Source: Dactylonectria macrodidyma
Lineage: Eukaryota > Ascomycota > Sordariomycetes > Hypocreales > Nectriaceae
NCBI GenBank assembly: GCA_020744425.1
Contig: JAGMUV010000002.1
Span: forward strand, 558,001-622,000
Direction of reading: 5' to 3'
DNA: 64,000 nt
Below, one piece after another: positions 36,429-47,010 of this stretch. The position numbers were made by a program, and so were the translations under genes. How positions within the stretch are numbered: the first letter of the stretch is position 1; every line of letters begins with the position of its first letter. The notes under the pieces are model-generated. The model worked only from the letters and a program-made list of their open reading frames with translations. It had not been told where the DNA came from and made no database searches.

Positions 36429-36748
36429 TTTGTCTAGTCTTAAAATAAAATATTACAACTTTTTGAGGTCTGGCTTAGCTGTTGAAAATAGTATTATCTG
36501 TTCTTATAAATGCAGATCTGAGTGGCCTGCCGCTAATTATTCTTCCCCAGACTTCGAATTACCCCGCGATTGAATTTACCAGGGCCCTGGAATTTGCCTC
36601 GGCTCGGTGTTTCCAGTGCCTCGGACGGCGGTCATCTCTCACCGAAGATGTGGCGACAGTAGGAAATCGATGTAGCATTGGTTCCATAACTAGAAATTGT
36701 ATCTCGGTATTATTTTTGCTTTGGTAGATGATGCGACATTGGCGCAAT

Positions 36749-36757
36749 TGAATCATT
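36749..36757 (+). promoter_or_regulatory. Cluster motif TGAATCATT upstream of the MaoC gene
   Basis: In the 377-base gap between the MaoC ATG (36428) and the end of AtuA-like 2. The left half-site is degenerate (ATTGA). The remainder of the gap (36429-36805) shows no gene. Confidence 0.55.
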
Positions 36758-36805
36758 TGGAGCTAAAACTGTCTATGTCGAATATTCAGAGTCTACTACA
36801 CTGTC

Positions 36806-38747
36806 TCATAACGACATCCGCGACGAGATTGCTCGTTGCTGTGCAGTCGTGCGACGCTGCTCTTCAGCTTGGACTAATGCTCCTGGCATCTCAACGATCC
36901 TCGCCCTCAAGAACTCTGAGATACTCTTCCCGAACCCGTCTAGAACACTACTACTACTGACACCGTCCTGCAAGATTCCCTTGATGACGAAGTGGATCGC
37001 GTTTAGATGCGGGAACTCGCAACGCTCGACCGAGAACTTTGGGTCCCAGTCGTCGGCGAGCAGTTTAATCAGTCTCGGTACTGTCAAGAATGCCTGCGCA
37101 AACGGGAATGCCTTGGGATCTCGCACCCAGAAGCCAACGTTGGCATTGCCACCCTTGTCGCCGCTGCGAGCAAAGAAGAGATCGCCAAGGGGACGCTTGA
37201 TCAACGATCCGCCATTCACGGGCAACGCATCCGATGACTTGGAGCTGACAATTGGAGGCAACTCAGAGACTGCCCTCATATCTTTAAAATCTGGCGGTGG
37301 AACAGCGTATTTCTCTCCCGATACGAAGTGAACCATCAGGTTGGGGAGCTTCTCCTGATGAATCAAAGCAGGGAAATACCTGACGAATGGCTTCGGCTCC
37401 ATCGTTCGCCAGTCCATTCCCAAATGCAACCCGCAGTAGCCCTGCATGCCGTTGTAGAAAATCGCCCTCCTAAACTGGGTGAAGGCTTCCTTGCTCTCGC
37501 TTTGGGCGAAGAACCTGAATTGCACGGTGCATGATTTCTGCGATCTGGGGTCGGTGGGCGGAGACCCGTACTTTTCGATGCTGAAGGTTGTGAAATCGGC
37601 CAGGTTGATTTGCCCCAGGACTTGATCTCTCATCAGGTTGAACTTGAAGTCAATGTCGGACTCGATTCCAGCAGCATAAGATGAGATCTCAGCTTGAAAG
37701 CCACCCAGAGCACAGATGGAGACCTTTGCAGTGTCGGGTGCAGCGAGTCCGACGATACCTGACAGCTTCACTCGGTCCTTGCCAACCTGCTCAAGACAGG
37801 CGCCATCAATACGCGCCACAACATCGGGATTGAGATATCTCGGTCCTTGGATCTCATAGAGAAGCTGTCCCTTGCAAGTATCGACCGTCACAGCCCCATT
37901 GGAGCCCTCGGGCTTGGTGATGACGCATGTCCCATCGGCCGCAATCTCTGCAATCGGATACCCAACATGATGCAATTGGGCGACTTCGCGAGCGCCGCAG
38001 TAGTTGCCACCAGTTACATAGGCGCCGCATTCTATAAGATGGCCGGCCATGAGACTGCCGGCGAGCTGGTTATAGTCGGTGGCTTTCCAGCCCCAATACC
38101 AGGATGCGAGCGCCGTGACTGGGGATGCGTCGCAGCATCGGCCGCAGATGACAATATCTGCTCCCTTTTCCAGGGCCTCAACTATCCCTCTTTGTCCGGT
38201 GTATATGTTTGCTGCCAAGATTTCTTTGCCGTTGGCCTCGAATGTTCGCCCGCTCTGATCCAGATGCTGCGGGCGCCCGAATCGGTTCGTCTTGACTTGC
38301 TCCGTGATATTGTCGCCCTCAACCCAAGCAACCTTTATATGCCTAATTCCCAAACCTCGAAAGTAGGAATCGACTTTTTCGGCCAAACCCTTGGGGTTGA
38401 GGGCGCCTCCATCATGTACAACCTTGATGTTGTTGTTGGCCACTGCGCGAGCTCCGTCTCCGTTGTTGTAAGCCAATTGTTCGAGGAAGTTGGGCTCATA
38501 TCCTAGATCGGGCCTCGATTGAAGTTCAATGGCTTTCCAGGCAATGTTGAATTCAGCGAGATAATCGGCGGTGATAGCGTCTACAGCGCCGGATGATGCT
38601 AAGCGGAAAACCTGGTCAAGTCTTCACTGATCAGTCAGGCTGTCTTACAGAGCGATGATTGAGCACCTACCCATCGCCAATGGCACCAGATGCGTTGCCA
38701 ATCCGTATGGGTCGGCGTTTATTCTCTTTCGATTCATTCGGTGGCAT
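36806..38747 (-). CDS. AtuA-like protein 2 (DUF1446 family, DGGALNP type)
   Basis: Two exons on the minus strand (38747-38671, 38621-36806) encode 630 residues; the intron acceptor used (GTGAAG) restores IGDGLDQVFRLAS. Domain motifs: PIRIGNASGAIGD, YEPNFLEQLAYNNGD, VVHDGGALNPKGLAEKV, KVAWVEGDNIT, GADIVICGRCCDASP and LMAGHLIECGAYVTGGNY, then the C-terminal domain with FARSGDKGGNANVGFWV and HLNAIHFVIKGIL. The central motif is DGGALNP, close to bacterial AtuA, where paralogues 1 and 3 have NAGASD. This marks a distinct subfamily rather than a third tandem copy. The C-terminus (SRMSL) is not a clear PTS1. It is divergent from synthetase 2. Confidence 0.9.
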
Positions 38748-39328
38748 TGTGGGATATCGACTGGGTGCTTCTGGTGAACAGTGTCGATGCCCTTCGAGAT
38801 GGCTCAACTGAAAGACTTCCAACGCAACAATGCCCGCTCACTAAGCCTCACTCTGACCAACGGCATTGCATGTTGTTCTTTTTCCTCGGCAAACAATATT
38901 ATCGACAAGCCGCGAAGCATCCGGAATATCCGCATGAGTTCTCCTCATTCTCCATTGCGTCGCCATCCCAACCCCGCCTCCCATGCAGCTCGCTATCGCG
39001 AATTGAGTCAAACTCAGGATGCGGAGGTGGAGCAGCCCTAATGATTCATTGCATCACCGGTTCTTCCCCAGACGACACCCCACAAACTAATGCAACCGAT
39101 CTAGGCCTGTTCCCCATGGGATTTGGACGGATGCTGCCTCACAAGGTTCTCCGTCTAGGCTCAAGACCGGGGTGGCGGAAGACATCTCCCAGACTCTCGG
39201 TAAATGGTGGTGAAGTTTTCCAAGACTCCAGGCGCTCCGAGTTTTGGGTGTCATAGGTAGCCTGGGCTTCATCTCAAAGCGTCGCTCACAACTTGTCAGT
39301 TCAGGCATGCGAATTCGCTGCTCAATCC
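38748..39328. promoter_or_regulatory. Bidirectional promoter of AtuA-like 2 and synthetase 2
   Basis: A 581-base divergent gap. The palindrome at 39038-39050 lies almost exactly midway, 279-299 bases from each start codon. No gene seen. Confidence 0.7.
39038..39050. promoter_or_regulatory. Cluster palindrome CTAATGATTCATT
   Basis: Full 11-mer in the same extended form as at 33855. Its central position in a divergent promoter fits a shared operator for both genes. Confidence 0.7.
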
Positions 39329-41017
39329 ATGCCCACCATGACCGTGTACAACCTAGATCGCACGATCGACATCCCCAAAGACCAGAATCTCACTCAACTT
39401 CTTCACTCCTCAGCCTACGACTTACCAGAGTCGCACCTCATCGCGGCCGACAGCCTCACAAACCGGAGCATCACGCTAGGCGAATTGCGAGATCGAGCGG
39501 GTCGAATTGCCAATGGGCTCAAACAAAAACTCAACCCCGAAGACCAAGCAAGATGGGCCATTGTCCTGCCCAACAGCGTCGAATTCTTAGAGGTTTTCCA
39601 CTCTATACTATGGACTGGGGGCGTCGTCTGTCCAATCAATTTTGCCTTAAAGGCAACTGAAATTGGTCATGGGATTGCAGTATGCCGTCCCCAATTTATC
39701 GTTGCGTACGGCAAAATCATTCCTGCAATCCATGAGGCAATTGGGGTTGCAGCAGTAGAGCTGAAGAAGGAGGGCGTGCAATGGCAGCCCCCAACAGTTC
39801 TGTCAATTATAACGAAGACCAAATCTCATTCTCATATTCCCGACGACTTCCTAAGTACAGAGCGATTGGACATACCCCATTGGTCTGATACGTCGAAGCG
39901 GCTTGCGTCTATTCACTTGTCCTCCGGAACGACAGGGAAACCCAAAGGTGTTCGTCTTACGCATTACAACTTTGTGGCAAACGTACATCAGCTCGTTTCC
40001 CACGACAGATCCCAGTTTCACCCCGCCTCAAAGACTGTCGCATTCACTCCATGGGCTCATATAGCCATGACAACAATGCCCATGTTTCTCGGTCCCTACA
40101 CTGGCATGTTTCATCACGCAATGCCGTCGTACAATCTCGAGGCCTTTGCAAAACTGGTTGGCTCTAACCAAGCGACATCATTCCAAGGAGTTCCCTCCGT
40201 GGTTCTATCACTGGCAAAGTCTGATGTAACTGCGCGCTATGACTTCTCCCGAGCGGCGATCCTCAATGTCGGCGGAACGCCACTCAAGAAGGGTGACATG
40301 GATAAGCTCATGTCCCGTGCTCCTTGGAAGACGATTCAGGCGTACGGAATGACTGAAGCCGCAGCGTACGTTGCGTATCAGTCTCTTGGCGAAACCCTTC
40401 CAGAGGGTTCAACTGGACGGCTTCTACCCGGCATTGAAGCCCGACTAGTCAATGAGGGGACGGTGAACGATGCACCTTTGGGTGGCCCTGGCGAGCTATG
40501 GCTGCGAGGGCCAAATATCACCAGCGGTTATGCCTTCAATGATGAGGCAAACAATCAAGGGTTCCCTCAGGACAACTGGTACAACACTGGAGATGTGTGT
40601 ACGATTGACAAGCAGGGGCGTCTCTCAATCGTGGGGCGGACCAAAGACCTGATCAAGTACAAGGGCTTCCAAGTTTCTCCTTCTGAGTTGGAATCCTACA
40701 TCAATTCCCATCCAGATGTCGCTGAGGGTGGAGTTGGAGCCCTGTGGGACGAGAGTCAGTTGACTGAGGTGCCTACAGCTTGGGTAGTGCTGAAACCACA
40801 CCTTCTAGAAAAGAGCGCTTCTGAGAGAAAAAGTTCCCTAAAAAGTGTTCAATCATGGATAGACGAGCAGGTGAGCGGATACAAAAAGCTTCGGGGCGGA
40901 GTGTGGGAAGTCGACAAGCTGCCGAGGAACGCGACGGGTAAGATCTTGAGGAAAGAATTAGTCAAGATGAGGGAAGGAGTATGCTCGATAGACAGGAGGC
41001 TTCCCGCAAAACTGTAG
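39329..41017 (+). CDS. Acyl-CoA synthetase 2 (AMP-binding), PTS1 AKL
   Basis: A single exon of 562 residues. Adenylate-forming motifs: LSSGTTGKPKGVRLTH, AYGMTEAAAYV, NTGDVCTIDKQGRL, VGRTKDLIKYKGFQVSPSELE and the C-terminal catalytic lysine region RNATGKILRKEL. It ends PAKL; AKL is a standard peroxisomal signal, so this synthetase probably activates its acid in peroxisomes. It is intronless, whereas synthetase 1 has two introns, and the two are well diverged. The start is the first ATG (MPTMTV); a second Met follows three codons later. Confidence 0.93.
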   Translation: MPTMTVYNLDRTIDIPKDQNLTQLLHSSAYDLPESHLIAADSLTNRSITLGELRDRAGRIANGLKQKLNPEDQARWAIVLPNSVEFLEVFHSILWTGGVVCPINFALKATEIGHGIAVCRPQFIVAYGKIIPAIHEAIGVAAVELKKEGVQWQPPTVLSIITKTKSHSHIPDDFLSTERLDIPHWSDTSKRLASIHLSSGTTGKPKGVRLTHYNFVANVHQLVSHDRSQFHPASKTVAFTPWAHIAMTTMPMFLGPYTGMFHHAMPSYNLEAFAKLVGSNQATSFQGVPSVVLSLAKSDVTARYDFSRAAILNVGGTPLKKGDMDKLMSRAPWKTIQAYGMTEAAAYVAYQSLGETLPEGSTGRLLPGIEARLVNEGTVNDAPLGGPGELWLRGPNITSGYAFNDEANNQGFPQDNWYNTGDVCTIDKQGRLSIVGRTKDLIKYKGFQVSPSELESYINSHPDVAEGGVGALWDESQLTEVPTAWVVLKPHLLEKSASERKSSLKSVQSWIDEQVSGYKKLRGGVWEVDKLPRNATGKILRKELVKMREGVCSIDRRLPAKL

Positions 41018-41416
41018 ACGAGTAGTAGAATCATTAAATCAAGTAGCGCTCAACTTCATTCCATCAATGACCCTTGCGCCTGGTTCTGGTGAAATTGTGC
41101 TGGTGTAGGGTAGCGCTCACCTCACCACATGCGCCTGTGACAAGTAACGAATGTGATTCACGACGCCTGGGCAAAATAATGCACTGATGTGGCGTATGAT
41201 CCATAAGATACGCATACGAATTGTAATCAATAATTGGTCCCAGTAAATTCTCGATCTCATCGCTATGGCTCGGATAAAGTGATGCGAGCTGAGGGGTAGG
41301 CGCGTGCTAGCCGTGGCGCTCACCCGCACTAGCCACACCATTTAAATGAAGCGAAGTCAGTCATTAACTTCTAACGCCTCTTTGAGCATTGCTCTCATTT
41401 TGTAACTTTATTCAAA
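41018..41416. promoter_or_regulatory. Gap upstream of the ABM-domain gene
   Basis: About 400 bases between same-strand genes. It holds a one-mismatch form of the cluster motif (AGAATCATTA near 41027). No gene seen. Confidence 0.5.
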
Positions 41417-42227
41417 ATGGCTGAACGAATCTTGGTTGTTGCTCGAATGCTTACGGTGGATGCCCGCCGTCGCAATGAGGTGAATTAAATGACACGAAAG
41501 GCATGACCCCAGCTAATCCCTTCCGAAGCTTCTCGATAGACTCCAAGTTCTAGCAGATATAGCCTTGGAAAGTGAACCGGGAACGCTCAAATATGCTGCA
41601 CTTATCCTGCGAGAAGATGACGCCAGGTCGGTGTATGCAATTGAAGAGTAGGTCAAACAACCTGTTGCGGTTCACACGCTTAAGAATTGCAGATATGCCG
41701 ACAAAGCGGCTTTCGACCTGCACATGTCCAGCTCTGGCGTTACCGAAATAAACAAATGGTTCGGCGACGAGAACGTGCTAGATCCCAACGATAAACCGGA
41801 TGTTCACATATTGGAATATCTTCCCGGATTTCGCTTCGACCGGAAGGAGGTACTCACGCACGACGACCCTCATATTGCCTTCGCAGAGCTTGACTACGTC
41901 CCTGGTGGGCTTGATACATCAGTGCCCTACTGGAAAGCGGTGGTGGAAACAGGACGCAATGGCGAGCCTGGGACCTTGGTGTATGGGTAAGCAGTCTCTC
42001 CAAAAGCCATGTGGTGGCACCTGGCTGACATGCTCAGCATCTCCAAAGACACGCAGAAAGAGAATAGACTGTGCGCGTTTGAGGTATACGAAAGTGCCAA
42101 TTACCTGAAAGACGTCCATGTCCCAAGCAAAGCCATTCAAGACAGCATCAATAACACGAAGCATTTGCGAACGGGTTTAAGGCATCACTTTTTACAGAAG
42201 AAAGGCGGCTTCCTGCATAGAGAATAG
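41417..42227 (+). CDS. Tandem antibiotic-biosynthesis-monooxygenase (ABM) domain protein
   Basis: Four exons (41417-41479, 41529-41647, 41693-41986, 42038-42227) encode 221 residues with consistent splice phases. The N-terminal half looks like an ABM dimeric alpha/beta-barrel domain: ERILVVARMLTVDARRRNE, then LQVLADIALESEPGTLKYA and YADKAAFDLHMSS. The second half repeats a similar strand pattern (IAFAELDYVPG..WKAVVETGRNGEPGTLVYG, then CAFEVYESANYLKDVHV). Members are cofactor-free oxygenases or simple ligand-binding/stress proteins. Its role in the pathway is open. It sits between synthetase 2 and AtuA-like 3. Confidence 0.75.
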
Positions 42228-42851
42228 ATGACGAGGTATTATTTAGCAAACCAGTAGGGTTTATTTGAATCCATAGAATTAAAACCTTTACTCATTTCTG
42301 CCGATGACCATCTCTTCATATTCGTGATTGCTTCCACTCTCTGATGCCCACCCCGGTAGACTGATCAGACCGCGGCACAACGCCCTCGACTATACCCCAC
42401 ATAAGACAAGCGATACCCCAAGCTCGGCATCTGGCTAGATGATACCCCCGTAAGAGATCCAATGGTCCACTAACATAGTAAGCCATCTCCATGTGGGCCT
42501 TGTGGTTTCGTCTGATGGTCAGGAGGATGGTGAAGAGGGGCATAAGTAGATGGCGGGGTCAGCGGGTGCTGAATCATTAGTGCATCCCCAAGGAGTGGCG
42601 AGAACCTGTGAGGAATCGAATTCCGTGACGGATGAATCACACTCTCCTCTCCTTGGTTGATGATAGTGAGGGGTTGTTGGAGAATGCGGCGTTTGTTGAC
42701 AAATCTTTCTAATATCCGAGACGGTGGGTGAAGTGATCCGGTCGTGATATATATCTGTGCTGGTGCCTTCCACGATGCCATTTGGGCACTCTCCATTCAC
42801 TGCATTCACATTGAATTGACAAAGAGGTTGCTTCCTTTAGATTTGGTCACC
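42228..42851. promoter_or_regulatory. Gap upstream of AtuA-like 3
   Basis: About 620 bases, no gene. It holds the cluster motif at 42570 and a related TGAATCAC at about 42633. Confidence 0.6.
42570..42578 (+). promoter_or_regulatory. Cluster motif TGAATCATT upstream of AtuA-like 3
   Basis: In context GCTGAATCATTAGTGC, about 280 bases before the ATG. The right half-site TCATTAG is complete. Confidence 0.6.
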
Positions 42852-45085
42852 ATGGCTCCCTCCGCTATTAATGACGTTGCCTCAAATGGAGGCAACGGCC
42901 GATTGCAGCTTGGCGTCCCTTCTGGACGACCCATCCGGGTTGCAGGATGCTCTGGAGGTAAGCGTTAACACATCTTTTCATATGATCCATGGGTATTAAT
43001 CGAATTTCTGGGATAGGTGTATATGACAGAAAGCGAGCTATGGAAGATATGGCAAAGAACGAAGATGTCGATGTGATAACAGGTTAGTGATTCTCACAGA
43101 TTGACCATCTTTAAGATGATCGGTTTCCATGGCACGGCTGACACAACTGACCATTATTAGGCGACTGGATGAGTGAATGCAATATGACCCTTCGAGGATC
43201 AGACAAGCGAGATAGACTTGCTCAGCGCAAGATGGCCACGGGCTCAACAGAGGTGGCCAAAGGATACGAACCGTATTTCCTCGAAGAGGTTGACCCTGCC
43301 ATTCCCTGGCTCGCAAAGAAGGGCACCAAGCTTGCTGTCAATGCCGGCGCCTCAGACGTTCACGGCCTCGCTGTGGCCGTAAAAGAACTGATCAAGAAGC
43401 ACGGCGTTGACTTGAAGGTTGGCGTTGTGGATGGCGACGACGTAACTGATGCGGTGCTGGACCTCTACAAGAAAGGTATGCCTCCCAACTTCACTGGCCG
43501 GGATCAAGCTGATCAAATGTCCAGGCGAACCCTTCTTGAACCTCCCCGCCAATAAGTCGATTCAAGAATGGGGTTACGACCCAGTCTGCGCGCAATGCTA
43601 CCTCGGCGGCACTGGCATCGCAGAGTGTTTCCGAGCCGGCGCAGACATTGTCCTCTGTGGCCGCGTCGCCGACGCTTCGCCCACAGTAGGCGCCGCCATG
43701 TGGTGGTATGGATGGAACCGAGAGGAGCACCTCACCGAGCTTGCCAATGCCCTGATGGTCGGCCATATCATCGAGTGCTCGACATACGCGACCGGCGGAT
43801 ACTACTCGGGCTTCAAAGACCTGGGCACCAATGATCTTGATATGGGCTACCCGATTGCTTCACTCGAGGAGAGTGGTGAGAGTGTCATCACCATGGAACA
43901 GGGTCGAGATGGCCTCGTAAACACGGCAACCATCGCCAGCCAGCTGCTCTACGAAATCCAGGGATCTCTTTACTACAACTCGGATGTCACCGCATCGATT
44001 GAGGATGTAAAACTCGAGCAGGTCGGCAAGAACTCTGTCCGAGTGTCGGGTATCAAGGGACTGCCCGCCCCAGCCACAACCAAGGGTAAGTTGAGCATAT
44101 CTTGCGTCACCAGAACATGACTGACCTTCTCGATAGTTGGAATCACAGCAAAGGGCGGATGGCAAGCTGAGTTCCACTTCTACCTGACGGGTATCGATAT
44201 TGCAGAGAAGGCCGCTATGATTGAGCGACAGACAAAGGCTCGCATGGGCAAATACCTCGACAAGTTCAGCTGTCTCAAGTTCATGATCGCTGGTGAGGTG
44301 CCCGAGAACCCCGAGTCACAGGAGCAAGCTACAGTGGATATGCGTAAGTTTTCTTTCCATCTCATTGAGTTCTCCAAGAGTTTCTTATTGACATAATTTA
44401 CCCAGGCATCTTCGCCCAGACCCGGGATGACGAGCTCCTCTCCGGCAGCAGCTTCGTAGACTCAGACAGAGGCTCGTTTGCGCGCTTCTGTATTGAGAAC
44501 CTGCTACAGTCATACCCTGGCGGTACCATGGCCCCGGACATGCGGACGGCTGTGGGAAGACCCTTCTTCGAGTACTGGGTTTCTCTGATGCCTCAGTCAT
44601 TTGTCAACGAGACGGCTCACTTGCCCGACGGCACAGTCAAGAACATTCCCCCTCCATCAAGGACACAAGAATACCCCCGGGAGCAGCCCTCGTATTCAGA
44701 GACTTCGAACCCCGTTGATCTCTCTTCATTTGGCCCAACGACTCGCGGGCCTCTGGGATGGATTGTACTGGGTCGCTCTGGCGATAAGTCATCCAACGCA
44801 AACCTAGGACTCTTCGTCCGCAACGAAGACGAATGGGACTGGCTGCGAACCGTCCTATCCACCTCCAAGCTGCGCGAGCTGCTGGGCAAGGACGATGTCG
44901 GCCGCCAGATTGACCGATGCGAAATGGCCAATATCCGAGCGGTGCATTTCTTGTTGAAGGATCACCTCGACCGAGGCTTCAATTCGACCTCGAGCTTTGA
45001 TAGCTTGGGTAAGAACTTGTGCGAGTACATTAGGAGCAAACATGTGGACATTCCCAACAAGTTCCTTGAAAGAGGAAAGGTCTGA
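42852..45085 (+). CDS. AtuA-like protein 3 (DUF1446 family)
   Basis: Six exons (42852-42957, 43017-43082, 43161-43475, 43525-44085, 44137-44343, 44406-45085) encode 644 residues, all joins in phase. Motifs: PIRVAGCSGGVYDRKRA, GTKLAVNAGASD, GVVDGDDVTDA, GADIVLCGRVADASPT, ALMVGHIIECSTYATGGYYS and, near the end, GRSGDKSSNANLGLF and NIRAVHFLLKDHLDRG. It is closest to AtuA-like 1, sharing the NAGASD form and the C-terminal hallmark, so the pair probably arose by duplication. They share the intron next to the PATTK/PDTTR region only loosely: this copy has five introns against two. No PTS1 (ends RGKV). Confidence 0.9.
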
Positions 45086-45819
45086 GGACTGGGAAATGGC
45101 AGTGTGTGGAAGATGAATAGTGATAGCAAATAAATTAAGAACATAAAGATGTCAACAAGCTTCAGTAATTTGACCTACAACTATCCGAGTTACGACAGTG
45201 TGTGATTGCCTCATTCTGTCAAATAATCTCTAAGTAGCCCGAAGACTGGCGACCTTAAGCCCCCAAGCCTCTTAGCGCGAGCTTTTGGACCCGAGTCGAA
45301 AGTCACTATGCTGTGAAGTCTCCCAACCCGACCGTCCTATCAATAGTTAGTAAGATGAAAGCATCCATCAACAGGTCCCTCGAAAAGCATGGGCTCAGAG
45401 AGCGCGCTCAGGAGCAACCGTATTCGTGTCAATTCTTTTATGGTTTTATATTATTTAAACATCGGTAGAGCTGAGTCCGGAAGCGCCTCCCATTTCCCAG
45501 AAACTTACCGATCTCCTTCATGTGGGCACTGCCGTCTTGGGATCGGTCTCAAACCCTCTACGGATTAATGGCTCACTCAGAATAGAGCTTCCTTAGGTGA
45601 AGCTCGCCAGGATCGCCTCTTATTATCATAACCCCGGCCAGGATCCAACCCCCCCTCTGCCACCTGATATCCGCCACTACTAATCAGTTTTTCTCAAGGC
45701 CCCACTATGTAGCTACATTCAACAAGTCATCCTGAGCCAACTTCCACCGAAACAACACTCTCATCTTTAAACGATGAACCCAGAGTTGTCGACGATGATA
45801 AGAATCCTACTTTGGACTT
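45086..45819. other. Right edge of the catabolic cluster
   Basis: About 700 bases without an intact gene and without the cluster palindrome. The last 60 bases may be an eroded N-terminal extension of the next pseudogene: an out-of-phase frame near 45768-45830 reads NDEPRVVDDDKNPTLDF before a stop. Confidence 0.5.
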
Positions 45820-46937
45820 TTGACTACCCATGCAAACTTCCTCCTTCAGCACTACAAATCCCAAATAGGAAAATTATTTTCTCCCCTCCGCGCTCGCAAG
45901 CCACAATGGAGCATATTACATTTCCCTCGTGTCCTGTCTGCTGTTTCGGAGTTTAAGATATTCAACAAAATGAGCCATGCCCCCACGTCTCTCTTATACG
46001 CAGTACTGGCAGTCAGTGCTTTCAACTGGGACAATATATACCTGGAAGACAGCAACAGCACGACGTACTGGCGGAATGTTGGGAAAGGATTCTGGCACGG
46101 GGCGAAGAAGGAACTTCAACGGACCTGCGAAACGGAGTTGGCTGCGGAAAAAAGCTCAAAGTACAAGGATATTCTGATGGCCATTTTAACGATGGTAACA
46201 ATCACTGTAAGTTTCGCGTTATCACCATCATGCCCGCGTGAACAGACTGACAATGACCTGCTTCCAGGTTGTCACTGGTCAGCAAGAGGAGGGCCGACCA
46301 TGTTTGCTCAACGCCGAGTTATTCATCGGTCTTTGAGGTGCAACGAAGGTAATCAAGTCCAAGAAAGTGAAGCTGCTCCACACAATCTACTTATTTCTTC
46401 GAGTCATCGAAGAGAGCACATACATGTACTCACCAGACAAGCAAGCTCTCGTTAGCACATCACTGTCCCCAGACAGTATAATATTTCCTTCGTTGAGGAC
46501 ACATGGACTTTGCCTTGGGAGAGATCTCGATCAACGGTGTGGCATGGGCTTCGAGTTAGGCCTCTTTGGGGAGCCAGGGACGGACAATACTTCGGCAATC
46601 TCGGCATTGTTCAACGAGATATACGCTTCAGCCGTACGTCGAGAAGACCATTGCCAACCTCGAGGGGTTTGAGCAGGAGCAGGGAAATCTATCCCAGGTC
46701 GTTTGCTGGATCGTTTGGCCAGGGTTCATTGCTGGCGCCGAGGCACTGGACTCTGACCTACAGGCTCGCTTCGATGTGCGCTTGCGAGGTTGTGCTAAGC
46801 TCAGCGGCATGTGGAATTTCGATTTTGCAGCTGATTTTCTGCAAGACCTTTGGAAGCTAAGACGCGAGGAAGCGAATTTTAACATCAATTGGATGGACCT
46901 CACCAGACACCGACAGCAAGCGATGGTTCTTACATGA
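45820..46937 (+). pseudogene. Broken Zn2Cys6-type regulator (C-terminal fungal transcription factor domain only)
   Basis: The frame from 45820 reads like the middle homology region of an ARCA-type fungal regulator (LLQHYKSQIGKLFSPLRARK, LLYAVLAVSAFNWD, KYKDILMAILTMVTI), with an intron at 46207-46267. It then meets an in-frame TGA at 46334-46336 where family members usually have Arg (RLRG), and resumes as KSKKVKLLHTIYLFLRVIEEST. Near 46600-46630 the frame changes, and the C-terminal part continues as YVEKTIANLEG, IVWPGFIAGAEALD and INWMDL to 46937. No Zn2Cys6 cluster is visible upstream, and a segment in the middle seems deleted. Nonsense, frame change and missing N-terminus together argue for a pseudogene. 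It may once have been a second regulator of the cluster. Confidence 0.75.
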
Positions 46938-47010
46938 TGGATTTTACCATCAGAGCACCAGCCCCTTCAAATTATACCCAGCTGCCATCAACTAAGCGCC
47001 TAGGAAGAAA

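Noticed and set aside
36806..38747. SRMSL C-terminus of AtuA-like 2 as a PTS1
   Set aside because: MSL does not fit the usual [SAC][KRH][LM] pattern.
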